From positions 15,122,501-15,186,500 of the forward strand of contig JAYKKT010000089.1 in NCBI GenBank assembly GCA_036023115.1: DNA of 64,000 nucleotides, given 5' to 3'. Below the pieces are notes generated by a model. It searched no databases. It was not told where the DNA came from and was given only the letters and a program-made list of their open reading frames with translations. Shown here in pieces: positions 23,601 to 34,996 of this stretch; positions within the stretch are counted from its first letter, which is position 1; every line of letters begins with the position of its first letter. This DNA comes from Brasenia schreberi (taxonomy: Eukaryota > Streptophyta > Magnoliopsida > Nymphaeales > Cabombaceae). The position numbers and the translations under genes were made by a program.

Positions 23601-25119
23601 CCGGATTGAGGCCGATACAAGATATTGAGATTTGTTTCCATAATGGCTCTGCGTTAGCAAATCATTTTTCCATACTTTTGAGGTGTGAAATGATACAAGA
23701 TATTGAGATTGTCATTCAGTAAGAGTCAAAGATAAAAATTTTAACCACTATATATTTTTATATTATCAAGATAAAAACATAAAGTCATATGATTTTTTTT
23801 AACTAGTTCTATAATTTTTAATCTTAATAATTTATATAAAATTATATGATCAAGATTAATTCTTTTTATCTTTACTTACTTCAATACTAATGGCAAATTC
23901 AATTAAGAAAATGCCTATTATAAGCTTTGAGTTATTATCTCCAATCCTTTGTAAGCTCAAGAATAACACTCATTTCGTGGAATATCATTGCAAAGGAGGG
24001 TCATCCCACTCCAAAAACAAAAAAAAGAGAGTCATAGGTATGAAGAATCCGTACTTTTACAAGATTTCATTTCTTCTACCCCAATATACTCTATATCTTA
24101 TATATTATTATCTGTTTTATACTTACATATTATATCATCCCTTCTCCCCTTTCTTCGATATATTAATTGCTTTCAATTAAATTCAATAATCCATAAGAGG
24201 GACATAATTGTCACGTTTACATATGATGAGTATGTAATCACTCTTATAGTGGATTAATCACTCATAAGTTTGTATTATGGGAGGGTATTAGGCTATGATC
24301 GCATATATTTTCAAAGAGAACAATCATCCTCAAGAGAGATGCCTCGAAAATCTATATGTAGATGAGTTCCTCCCCGAATGAATATAAGTCCTCAACAAAA
24401 TTCTTTGACTGATCACTAAATCATTAAGATTCTAACTGGATGCATCATTATTTTATATAAGAAATTTTTTGTAGATTTCAGCATACTATACAGACCTTAT
24501 ATGATCTTTAAATTTTTTAGTCACCCTTTCTAAGCGAAATATTCTCAAATTTTGTTTATGAGTGGTACACATACTATCCAATATCTTGTAAAATTCTCAT
24601 AAATTTTTGACATAGGTGAAATTGATAAAAAAAATCAGTAAAGATCAAACCCAACCAGAAATTGAGCATGTTTGTGACAAAAATAATGAGATAGATGTTC
24701 AATAAAACCATCATAACTCGGTTCATAGGTATCCAAATACCTCAACAATGGTTTTGTAGGAAAGATAACATCTACAGATTTTTGAATTGATAATTTTCAT
24801 AGAAATTGAAGCCCACGTATGGAGATACGAGTATTTTACTTAGACTCTATATTTCAGTCATAGATACTATCCAAATTTTTAAAAAAATATTAAGTTAAAA
24901 GTTATTCTTAGGTTTTTTATTTAATCATCCAAAGACCCAAAATACAAATAATTTTTTTTAATAAAACTTCATACCTAGTTCTCACTAAGGTAAAATTTTT
25001 GGTTCCCCATAATGTGGCTAAAAAAAAGATAATCTTCCACATTATAAAACAAAACCAATTCTGTTTTCACATAACTAAATCTGATTTAGCCAAGTGAAAT
25101 CGATGCCATTTTGAAAAGG
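23601..25119. other. AT-rich stretch with no supported gene
   Basis: Short ORFs (for example 23890-24180) lack recognisable domains and have low-complexity composition. The end of this stretch may be the body of the LTR whose 3' end lies at 25120-25296. Confidence 0.45.
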
Positions 25120-25296
25120 CGGTTTTGAGTTGAAATTATTTTGAGAAAACTTTTCCAAAGCCTCTAGACTGACTATTGAGTTCCGGTTCAAGAAGACCTA
25201 TGTCGACATGAACCTACTTTCCCACGATCATCAAATAGTCAGATAAATCTCTTTGCAAGTTTGAGTAAACTTGTTGGCACCCTCGCACATAGGTGT
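25120..25296 (+). repeat. 3' end of a gypsy-type LTR (fragment)
   Basis: It aligns with the last part of the solo LTR at 14380-14545: both have GAGTWCCGGTTCAAGAAG and TTCCCCAC/TTCCCAC, then a palindrome (CAAGTTTGAGTAAACTTG, 25256-25273) and TTGGCACCCTCGCACA. The body further left is too diverged to delimit. Confidence 0.6.
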
Positions 25297-26055
25297 AATA
25301 ACTGTAAAAATAACCTATATATTCTATATATCAAACTATATATTTTTATGTAATGTAGGTCTTACTGATATATATATATATATATATACACATTTATGTA
25401 TTATATAACACTAGGTAAGTGTATATATGTATATATGTGTGTATAGTATCATAAAATATGTATGTGTTTATCTTATATATATGTGTGTGTGATTTACATA
25501 AAATATACATATGTATGTGTGTAGTTTGATATAATATCTATGTATGTTACTCATATCTATATAATATATAGCTATATATGTAATGTATACATGGCATGAG
25601 AATAAAAAGGCATAATCAAGAGATCCAATAGCTTCCATTCTTGTGAAATTGTTGAAGTTATCATTCAACATGTCCTTGGGTGAGGAGGAAATTTTCTATT
25701 TGCCATTTGCAGGAAGCTCAAGAAGAAAACACAATCCATACAAATACCAAAATTTTCAGCTTCTTGGCTTTTGTTGTTTTGCTTTCCTAAAGTAAGAAAT
25801 GTTGTGTCAAATTTTTCTTTTCAAGATACTCTAAAAAAACTATAGATAAGGTGTTTATCATCATTGTAAAGGGGAGCAAGTGGAGAAGAAATCAGAAATT
25901 CAAGTGCTCTCTCTTTTACTTTTTCTCTTTTTTTCTTGTTGTAGTGTGTGATATTTGGGATTATTAGCACCCAAGGGCTGGGCTGACCACCAAGAGAACC
26001 AAAGTAAATCGTCCGTTGCTAGGCACCTTCGATCCACCCTCATGAGTTCAATCTT
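25297..26055 (+). repeat. LTR fragment related to the 5797 element
   Basis: From TAATAACTGTAAAAATAACC the order follows 14635-15350: TA tracts, TCATAAAATATG, CTTGGCTTTTGTT, CAAGATACTCTAAAAAAACT, a TATA-like CTATAGATAAGG and a T/C-rich leader. It begins part-way through the LTR and is joined directly to the LTR end at 25296. Confidence 0.6.
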
Positions 26056-26059
26056 TTAG

Positions 26060-28095
26060 TCTATTAATTTTTGGTTTTTTTATCAAGCCTACTTAGTTCC
26101 CCTAGGATTCCTTTTCAGATATATAAGCCTTAGTCATTTAACATGAATATCATATACCTATACTATCACAAGTATTAGTCGATCTCTTTAGGATTCATAA
26201 TTTCCTTTCCTAGCCTAGATATTCATTAGTTAGGTTAATCATAACATTCAATTTTTCATCAATAATATGTGATATGCTTTATGTATTTCTTTTCAAAAAA
26301 TTCTTCAACTTCATTTTTTCATCTACATAGAGTTCATAACAATCATGTGATATTGTCCACCTAGATGACATTTTAAACTTAAGGTATGTAGTACCTAGTA
26401 CCTAGTACATTACTAAACCCTTCACCTTCGACAATCTTAAATGACAATTCATTAGTAATGATCATTTCTATAATAACCTTTCTAATCGCCATTTGATCAA
26501 ATTTCTAAGTACATAGATTGCCTAAGCTTTCACTTTCTCCTAGTAGTTGCAAGGACAATTATTGTTGTTTAGCATCTACATTTTCCAAAAATTTCTTACA
26601 ACTACCAATACGATGTTTGAGTGTAGTAGTACTATTTTTCTTAGGATCACAACAAAAATCTCTACTACAATAATTGCATTTTTCTTTAATTCATCTTTAA
26701 ACTTTGTAAAATGCTCCCATACTTTAGATTTTAAATTCATGGGCTTCCTTTATATCTTTGAAGATGTTGCATCATCACTTGATCACATTGTATTCAAGTT
26801 TACTGGCTTTGGGGTTACTTCTACTAGCTTTTCAAGTAGACCTCATAATTGACACATCTAACATTATAAAAGAAACATTAATAAATATTGCATGATATGC
26901 ACAACATTAAAAGAAACATTAATATAATATGTACCAAACTTCAAAAAGGAGCATAGATATTTCTATTTGCTTTAGCAGTAACAGTGTCCACTATGTAACA
27001 TTGGTATTTGAGTATTTCAGAGTGGAGCATCATGTCAACAAGGTCAAATAGTTTTCTTATTATCTTAGTTTTCTTGAGGATACTTCTATTTACTTTATTG
27101 TGTGCTCACTAGAAATACACAAATAAGATTCTCACCAATGTGCCTAGAAGGTAGACATACAAAATAGATAACTAAACAAGGTTTTCTCTTTTAACTTTTT
27201 AGATAACACCCTTTTCGCTTCGTTGCTCACCACGAAAAGAACAATCATAAGAAGTGTAGTGACTACTCAACAACATAGGTTTTTTATCCCCCAAGATTTC
27301 ATCACAAGTAGTAATAAGTGAATAATTGCATATCATTCAAATGATTCCAACAAACAATTATCAAGTATCACCAACATTATGTTGCCTTTTACCTTATATG
27401 GTTGTCATTCAAGATATACTACATTGGAAAAGAAAAGAAGAAAAAAGAGGGAGAAAGGAAGAAAAAAGGTGATAGAAATTGGCATGGTTACATCTTTAAC
27501 AATAGATTACTCCAAACAAAAGGGAATACAAATCAAATCTACAAGCATTATGGAACACTTTCTAGTAATCAATTTTTCTTAATCCATCAACATGAGATGC
27601 GATTTACTTGTAGACTAAATTTATTGTTTATTGTTATATATAAACAGATATAAATTGCACCAATATGCATTAATATAAAAGAAATCAATAAATGTAAACT
27701 GTATACCTATGAGAGAGGGCAAGCTGTAAGAAGGAGAGAGGGAGGGTGAGAAAGGGAGGGAGGGAGCTAAGGGAGGATGAAGTTGTGAGAGAGAGACACT
27801 GCATAAGGAGGAGGAGGAGGATGAGGTTTTGAGAGGGCAACATTGCAGAAGGAGGAGAATGACAATGATAGTGCACTAAGAGAGAGAGGCGAACTAGCAC
27901 TAGAGAAGTAAGTTTTAGAAAATCAGTCTTTTGGTCGGTTCATTTTTGGATCCCACGAAACCAAACCCAAACTGAAAATTGATTTAAAAAAAATTCTAAA
28001 CCGAATCCGAATCCGAATCCAAACTATATAAACCTGAATCAAACTTGATAGATCAATTCAAGTTTTTTATTTAACCTGAATTATACACACTCCTA
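26060..28095 (-). mobile_element. hAT transposon remnant
   Basis: A broken hAT transposase lies on the minus strand at about 26130-26870. The right end of the element (5' side of the transposase) appears to be ATACACACTCCTA ending at 28095, a typical hAT terminus of the TAGGAGTGTG type. Between them are AG-rich repeats (27700-27890). The left terminus was not found, so the 3' end of the element seems lost against the LTR fragment at 26055. Confidence 0.6.
26130..26870 (-). pseudogene. hAT transposase fragment with BED zinc finger
   Basis: The minus strand encodes SKVWEHFTKFKDELKK, then after a one-base frameshift KCNYCSRDFCCDPKKNSTTT and LKHRIGSCKK. This is a BED-type zinc finger (two Cys, then His and Cys). 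Further on come VIIEMIITNELSFKIVEGEG and SRWTISHDCYELYVDEKMKL, which match the segment preceding the catalytic core of plant hAT transposases (RICESLEEPER/DAYSLEEPER type). Stops and frameshifts are frequent. The catalytic core and the hAT dimerisation domain are missing. Confidence 0.75.
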
Positions 28096-28104
28096 GATAT
28101 ATAT

Positions 28105-28700
28105 ACCTCTTGTCACATAAATTAGAAGCAGTGGACACATTCAAAGAATATAAGCAAAAAAATTGAAAATCAATTAGGATATACTATTAAAGTGTTGAAG
28201 TCTGATTGAGATGGAGAATACACATTATTTGAGTTTTTAGAATACTATAAAAAATATGATATAACTAGACAAAATACAATGCCTAGGACACTTCAACAAA
28301 ATGGTATAGCTGAGCCATATAACATGACCCTTCAGAATATGATAAGGTCAATGTTATGAGATGCTTTTTTATCAAAAGTATTTTGAAGAGAAACAATATC
28401 TACAACAATGTATATTTTAAATAGAGCTCCTTATAAGACTATATCACTATATTGTATGAGTTATGCTATTGTAGAAAACCAGACCTTAGTCACCCATGAA
28501 GATAGAGCTTCGTAGCACATGTAAAGTTCTTAGACTAATCTAAAGATAAAGTAGACAGTAGATCTTTGAGGTATATTTTTATCGGATACCTAAAAAGATC
28601 AAAAGGTCATAAGGACCTATAGTTGATAGAAAGTAGAGATGTTGAATTCTTAGAGGACATTAAGAATGATACATACTTATAGTAATCTTTGAAATCTTGA
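28105..28700 (+). pseudogene. copia integrase remnant
   Basis: Readable pieces include EAVDTFKEYKQK, GEYTLFEFLEYYKKYDITRQ, TLQQNGIAE and YILNRAPYKTISLY, matching the second half of a copia integrase core, including the segment with the catalytic Glu. Stops occur every few dozen codons. Confidence 0.7.
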
Positions 28701-28889
28701 TGAATCATCATTTGAACCTATAGAAATAGAATGAGATAGTCTTCCTGTAGATACTGAAACGTTAAGTGGTCATAAGAGACTATGAGCTCCTCCATCTTAC
28801 TTAAAGGACTATCATACTTACTTAGCTGAGGAAATATGTTATTAAGTAAATCTAGATGAGGTAATTAATAATCTAAGTTATCAAGAATC

Positions 28890-29900
28890 TATGACCTCAT
28901 ATGAATCACCAAATTGAGTAAAAGCAATGGATTAGGAAACTAAATCTATGGAGAAAAACCAAAAAAATTTGGGAGTTAGCCATTTTATTAAGAACAGAAG
29001 AGCAATTGGTTACAAACAGGTATTGAAAAAGAAATATAAAGTTTACAGTTTAATAGAAAAATTTAATGCGAGGTTAGTTACTAAAAATTTTTTGCAAAAG
29101 AAATGAATTGATTATATTGATACATATTCTCCAATTATGAAATTTGTATCCATAATGCTAATTTTAGCAATTATTGCCTTTATGATTTGGATTTACATTC
29201 TCTACATGTAAAGACTGTCTTTTTGAATGGTTACCTTAATTAAACAATTTATATGAAATAGTTAGAAGGTTAAGTAATTAAAGGTCATGATGATATGATA
29301 TATAGGTTGAAAAATCCATATATAGCCTAAAACAATCACCTTAACAATGGTATTTGACTTTTCAAAATGTGGTTGTAGAACTTGGGTTTATAGCTAATCA
29401 ACTTGATCACTGTGTCTATATTTGAAACAATGGGAGCCACTTTGTTATCCTATCATTATATATAGATGACATCCTCTTGATCGGTAATGACAATGAGATG
29501 ATTGTCAAGACTAAATCATGGTTAAGCTCCAAGTTCGAGATTAAGGATATGAGATAGACATCCTATATCTTAGGTATACAGATTATCCGTGATAGAGCAT
29601 TTAGACTGTTTTGTCTAAGTCAAGAGAGAGATATTAACTATATCCTCAAGAAATTCAGAATGGGTGATTTCAAGTTTTCTAGTATATCCATTGTCAAAGA
29701 GGTTAAGTTTAGTAAAGATGACTATCTAAGTAATAGATAAAATAAACCAAATGTTTCTTATGCTCAAGTTATTGGAAGCTTAATGTATGCTATGTTGTGT
29801 ATGAGAACCGATATCATCTTTGTTGTTGGTCTTGTGAGTAGATATCAATGTAATCCTGGTTGGTAATATTGGGTTACCGTGAAGAGGATCTCGAGATATC
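28890..29900 (+). pseudogene. copia reverse transcriptase remnant
   Basis: Pieces include YKQVLKKKYKVYSLIEKFNA, then DYIDTYSPIMKFVSIMLILA, then the catalytic box YIDDILLIGND (about 29458-29490), still with both aspartates. IGSLMYAMLCMRTDIIFVVG closes the domain. Many stops and frameshifts show it is not functional. Confidence 0.8.
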
Positions 29901-29929
29901 TAAAATTAACAAGAGACTTAAAATTATGC

Positions 29930-30420
29930 TATCAGGCAGTTGAATTAAAATTTATCATATACTTATATGCTGACTTTTATGGGAGCAAAGATGATATCAA
30001 AATCAACTCCTGATCAAGTTTTCTTGTATGAAAATAGTGTTATTTCTTGGTCATGCAAGAAACAGGGTTGCGTAGCATTGCATACATAAGAGATTAAGTA
30101 TATTACTTGTAGTATGGTTGCAACGAGTATCGTTTAGATAAACTACCTCATTCATGATTTGAAGCTAGATATAACCAACGAGTCAATTGTCAGTTATTGT
30201 GACAATACTTCATCCATAACTCTAATAAAAAGTAGAGTTGGTAGCTCAAGGAGCAAAAGCAAGCATATAATGGTAAAATATCAATATGTACATGATATGA
30301 TACAAAAGTATGAAATATGTCACTTACCTTCCTATAGAAGATATGGTAGCAGACTCCTTAACAAAAGGCATATCTAAAGACTTGTTTGCTAAACATGTTA
30401 TGAGTATGGAGTTGAGACAT
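29930..30420 (+). pseudogene. copia RNase H remnant
   Basis: SIVSYCDNTSSITLIKSR contains the YCDN motif with an RNase H active-site Asp. KSKHIMVKYQYVHDMIQKY follows, and after a frameshift near 30335 the C-terminus reads LPIEDMVADSLTKGISKDLF. This is the typical end of a copia polyprotein. Confidence 0.8.
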
Positions 30421-30621
30421 GTTTACAGTTTCCAACTGTATGAAAACATAGACATGAGTTGTTATGGAGGAAAAGCATATTGGTTACAACAACCGCATAA
30501 TGGGATAACTCATGGGAGTTGTACTCTAAGTACAATTGAAAAAATGATACAATTGAGAAAGTCACTAAATAGTGAGAGGAAACGATTGTATCTCGATCGA
30601 CTCATATGGCTAAGTGGGAGA

Positions 30622-30930
30622 TGATAACCATGGTTATAGAAATGGCCATAAGGCCTTAATCATAATGGTCATGCAATAAGAAAGGAGGGCCCCTTCCATA
30701 TTGCAGCAACCATTTTTATTTTATAAATAAAATTATTTTCAAATTAATATAACTAATTAAAGTAGAGAGCTATTTCTACTAGAAGTAATGAACATCGAAG
30801 AATGGCATAATATATAGAGATATAAACAAAAGAAAGGATTAAAGGGGTTATCGAGTTATCGATATTAATCTCTTCTTCCTCTTCTTTGCTTTTCTATTTT
30901 ATCTCTATAATCCTTCTTGACGAGGCCATG
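30622..30930 (+). repeat. Probable 3' LTR (start) of the copia element
   Basis: TG-initiated sequence directly follows the purine tract. It contains a pyrimidine-rich stretch after an AT-rich region (TAATCTCTTCTTCCTCTTC near 30870), as in copia LTR leaders. Its end was not identified. Confidence 0.45.
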
Positions 30931-31799
30931 CTAGGAGATTCAAAGCCCAACAACGACGCTCCACTGCAAATCAACATAAAAAATCTATAATACTAAACCC
31001 TCAACTGATTTTATTAGGGAATTCAACCATGTTTCTTTTCTTTTCTTCCTTATAACCACCACACATATTATCTCAAAGTGTCTAAGACTACCCAAATGGT
31101 CTTGATGAGGAATCCATTGCCCAGACTTGCACAACAGGCGGGGTTTTCTTGATACTCAACAAAATGAGAGGTTTATGTTAATAATATATCAAGGATTTCT
31201 TTGGAAAAGAAAAGTGTTGAACTAGTGCATTTGGAAGACATTCATTATGATGGTTCTGCCAGCTGTGCAGTTCTGGTATATATATATATTATGACTCATT
31301 TCCCCCCGTATATGTTGGGAAAAAACTGAACACGAACCCATAACCACCCCATTGCCATCCCTAACATTATCATAGTATCCATCTACCTTTTTTATATTTT
31401 TCATGTGGAATGGCCATATTGTATGATGGTTTTATTTTCCAATTATTTTGGATACACAACTGATTCATGAGGATGAAGATATTGAGATAGTGCTCTTTTT
31501 ATTTCCATATTGTTTAAGATCTCTTTAGCATATGAGAGCAGGTGTATGTGGTAGTTTATTTTGCTTTTGTTGGAGTGATTTTATGCATTAGAATGCAATG
31601 TACAATGGTAAATCTCATCATATAATGTGTTTAAGAAACTAACATTACAAACTCAATTTAAGCATTGCATTGACTATTTCTATTTTTCTATTGGCGCTTG
31701 AAATTCAAGGGTTCTTGGAAAAGAGTAGTGATTATATTTCTGCTTGAAGATTTACTGAGCTTTGGCTTATTTGTTAACTGAAGTGCTTGTTCTATGAAT
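30931..31799. other. Stretch with no supported gene
   Basis: No domain, RNA or transposon end was recognised here. Confidence 0.5.
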
Positions 31800-31850
31800 C
31801 TAACATGGAACTGTGGTTCCTTGGAATAGTTGTTTTAGTTTCATCCGGGC

Positions 31851-32057
31851 ATGGGCCGCAAGTTCCAGTACCACATGCTGGGAACATTGAATCAAACACA
31901 TGTTATCACTTGCAGTGACCGGTATACATTCATGCGAGGTGCGCATCCGTCTCATCCAAGATCTCGAACTTTGAGAAAGAAGTATAGTCATAACCGGATC
32001 CATGAGCTATATAAATACAGAGTTCAGGATATGACTGGGCTACTCACTGCACCCTGA
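31851..32057 (+). other. Uncharacterised 68-codon ORF, possible exon or gene relic
   Basis: The translation is complex and basic (RGAHPSHPRSRTLRKKY near its middle, VQDMTGLLTAP at the end), unlike the low-complexity ORFs nearby. A plausible splice acceptor (TTATCACTTGCAG) ends near 31915, so the real coding part might be only from there. I do not recognise the family. A TATA-like CTATATAAAT inside it argues that it may be non-coding. Confidence 0.25.
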
Positions 32058-33985
32058 AAAAAGTTCAGGATATTATATATTATAGCTATATAATGCCTTT
32101 GATTGTATAATCTTGAATAACATAGAGGCAGTAGTAAATCTCAATAAAATCTCTATCATTTGTTTGGCATAATTATTGATTTTTGAATTAAAAAATAAAA
32201 AAGTATCATGATACTTTGGTACTTTACATTTAATGCACTATATTTTGCTTTTGTATTTTACATTTAATGCATTTTGTTTTGTCACTTCCATGGTTTATCT
32301 TAAAATCAAGCAATGAAAATGTTTATACAAGATTATACGAGAAGATATTATACATTTACCACTACACACACCCATATATATATATATATATGTGTGTGTT
32401 CAGTATAGGTCGGGATAAGTATGGAATTGAATACACACCGAGGAAATGTATCCCTATACCTGAACCAAAATCTGATTGGATTGAATCATGTTACCGCCCC
32501 ACGAGTAAAGTCCCTACATAATACACACATCAGTACACAATCATAAGACAAAACAGAAAATGAAATTATCAATTAGATAATGTAACCAATATAAAAATCA
32601 ATATCAGGTGACAATTTTGGTTATCGAGATGAGAAGAGGAAGAAGAAGAGGGAAAACAGTTAAAAAGAGAAGGGCTTTACTTGATCTGTGAGAGAGAGCA
32701 ATATTGACATGCTTTCTCAACTATTTTCTTAGTAAAGGAGCGTTCAATCACAAATAGAGAGTGGTTGCTGATGAGGGACAAAATAAAGTGACAACGATGA
32801 CTCGCCGATTAATGCATGAGGCCCAAGTCCAAGCCGAGCCACCACCTTAGGAAGTGGGCTGCTTTTAAAGACATGAAACTCAATGTTCATGGGTCTCACT
32901 GGGTGCTGCCCTTCATCCATGCATGAAATTGTACATGAGTTCCTGATTTTTTTTGCTATCCCAACCCATTGACACCATAAATCAAACACCACTTAATGGA
33001 CCATAAATCTAGATTTATGACCCTGGCCTTACCCAAAGAATGGACCACAATTTAAGCTTTTATGGTTCTCAGATCAACCATATGTCACGGGCCTGAACAC
33101 GTCACAGTGAGTTTACAAAATTAAACACAAAATCAGAGCACATATTTCAGTTCTTCTTATACATTGCATATGTATATATAAAGAGCATTACTACCAGCGG
33201 CTTCTCTCTCAGTGGGAGAGATGTGGCTGGGACAGGTTTCTCCCAACAAAAGACGCGCCTTTCAAGTTCTTCATTTTCAATAAAAATTAATCAGAACAAC
33301 TAAAAAATAAAAAAACAAAAACAAAATCAATAAGATAAATCAATAAATCACGAATCTCTTTTTAAATTGATATTTTTATCATTTATTTATTTATTTTTTC
33401 TTTCTTTCAATTTTTTTCTTTTTTAATGAATTTTATTTCATTCTTTTGTTGAAAGGGATTATAAATCGAGTAACACGTGGTTGGAATGAGTCCCGAAGAA
33501 TGAACCAAACGTTGTAAAAAAAAGAGTCGACACGACACTCTCGCTTTCTTCTATTTTATATTGAGAAGTATTTTCGTAATTATTAAAATGATCAAGATTA
33601 TTTTAGAGAAATCGGTAAAAAAGGTGTCAGGTAACTTTAAACAGAGTTGAAAGAGCAGGTAATTTCGTTTTTGACCTTGACCAGTTCACGCCAAATCTAT
33701 TGATCTACAGTAACTCTCTCTAAGTTTTTTAACAAAGACAGCCCATAGGAGGTGAAGCACCTGTATCCGGTCAATTCAAGCATTTATAACTTTGGGACAC
33801 CACACATTTACTCTTCTTAACTTTTGTGGCCCACTTCACCATCCATTCCTCACCGCGACACTCTCAGTGAAAGAACCTTCCCCTCTGCCACAATCATGGT
33901 AAAAGCCATCTCCCTCTCTCTCTTCTGAAATAAGAAGAAGCAACAAACGCATTAAATCCAAGGACTAACTCTCCTCTCTCTCTCT
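32058..33985. other. Intergenic stretch upstream of the ZF-HD gene
   Basis: No gene was recognised. It contains short TA/TG repeats (about 32375-32400, 33168-33180). The last part is rich in CT (33906-33980), typical of plant proximal promoters. Confidence 0.5.
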
Positions 33986-33989
33986 GATC

Positions 33990-34003
33990 TTCATAAATAG
34001 AGG
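33990..34003 (+). promoter_or_regulatory. TATA box of the ZF-HD gene (predicted)
   Basis: TTCATAAATAGAGG lies about 65 bp before the ATG and just after a CT-rich tract, a normal TATA position if the leader is short (about 35-45 nt). Prediction from sequence only. Confidence 0.5.
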
Positions 34004-34064
34004 CGCATTCCAGTGTAGTCTGCCCGTCCTCCAATTCCACGTACATTCACTATACTTGCGAGTC

Positions 34065-34859
34065 ATGGAGTTGGACGAGCAAGAGGAAGGCGAGGTGACG
34101 CTACCACACCCAGTGCCGGTATCCGTCAGTTACGACCGGCCCCGGACGAAGACGATGACACCATCCTCAAGAGATTGTTCAGCAAGGAAGCAAATCAAGT
34201 ACAAAGAGTGCTTAAGAAACCACGCAGTGGAAATGGGCGGCCATGCCACAGACGGGTGCGGCGAGTTCATGCCAGCTGGAGAAGACGGCACCCTCGATGC
34301 TCTCAAGTGCGCGGCCTGCAACTGTCACCGGAACTTCCACCGCCGCGACGGAGGCCACGGTAGCGAGCCGTTCACCCAATCCCCACACCCCTTCTACCGC
34401 TCTCTTCCCGTTGCCAGCGGGTACGTCCCCCGGCCGGTGCTTCACCCTCTCGCTCACCACCCTCAACCACTTCATACCAACAACCACCATCTCGATCAGG
34501 GGGAAGAACAAGAGGAGGAGGTAGTGGACCACCATGGCGGTAATGGCGGTACCGGCAGTAGCGATGGCGGCGGTGGAAGCGGTGTGTCGGCGAAGAAACG
34601 ATTTAGGACTAGATTTTCGCAAGATCAGAAGGATAGGATGCTGGAATTTGCTGAGAAGCTTGGGTGGAGGATTCAGAAGCATGACGAGGAATCGGTGCAA
34701 AGGTTTTGCATGGAGACGGGCGTGAGGAAGCATGTGCTTAAGGTGTGGATGCACAACAACAAACATACGCTTGGTAAGCAGTCGTCACAACGAGGAGGAG
34801 GAGAGAGTGGCGTCTCCTGTGCGAAAGTGTATAATTCTGAAGATGGCCCCAAGATTTAA
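34065..34859 (+). CDS. Zinc finger-homeodomain (ZF-HD) transcription factor
   Basis: The protein has 264 residues and no intron, usual for this plant-specific family. Near residues 43-95 is the ZF-HD dimerisation domain, with YKECLRNHAVEMGGHATDGC, GEFMPAG and CAACNCHRNFHRR, which supplies the zinc-binding Cys/His pairs. A His/Pro-rich and acidic linker (EEQEEEVVDHH) and a Gly/Ser run follow. The homeodomain starts near residue 176 (KKRFRTRFSQDQKDRMLEFA) and ends with the recognition helix VRKHVLKVWMHNNKH. ZF-HD proteins form dimers and bind ATTA-core DNA in the nucleus, acting in development and stress; the role of this member is inferred. The start is the ATG at 34065; nine bases further upstream (TTG at 34056) the frame is also open but lacks an ATG. 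The gene looks intact. Confidence 0.95.
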   Translation: MELDEQEEGEVTLPHPVPVSVSYDRPRTKTMTPSSRDCSARKQIKYKECLRNHAVEMGGHATDGCGEFMPAGEDGTLDALKCAACNCHRNFHRRDGGHGSEPFTQSPHPFYRSLPVASGYVPRPVLHPLAHHPQPLHTNNHHLDQGEEQEEEVVDHHGGNGGTGSSDGGGGSGVSAKKRFRTRFSQDQKDRMLEFAEKLGWRIQKHDEESVQRFCMETGVRKHVLKVWMHNNKHTLGKQSSQRGGGESGVSCAKVYNSEDGPKI

Positions 34860-34957
34860 ATGCTAGTGTTTACTTAGTTTCTTTGATAATGCAGTAGTAG
34901 TGATTTACTGATGAACTAGTTCTTTTATTTTGATAACTTATATCTGTTTGGTATTTG

Positions 34958-34958
34958 G

Positions 34959-34993
<35 letters not shown>
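34958..34993 (+). repeat. (GA)n microsatellite in the 3' UTR region
   Basis: An uninterrupted GA run of about 17 units lies about 100 bp after the ZF-HD stop codon, probably within the transcribed 3' end. Confidence 0.9.

Positions 34994-34996
<3 letters not shown>

Larger units (their letters stand above)
28096..30621 (+). mobile_element. Decayed Ty1/copia element, 5'-truncated
   Basis: Integrase, RT and RNase H remnants occur in order, ending in the purine tract AAGTGGGAGA (30612-30621) and an LTR that begins TGATAACCATGG at 30622. The same CTAAGTGGGAGA tract precedes the 3' LTR of the copia element ending near 63114, so the two belong to related families. The gag and protease part is missing; the hAT terminus abuts the integrase. 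Confidence 0.8.

Noticed and set aside
34130..34766. Other-frame ORFs over the ZF-HD gene, including a 184-codon minus-strand ORF
   Set aside because: They are shadows of the conserved ZF-HD frame and contain no domain.
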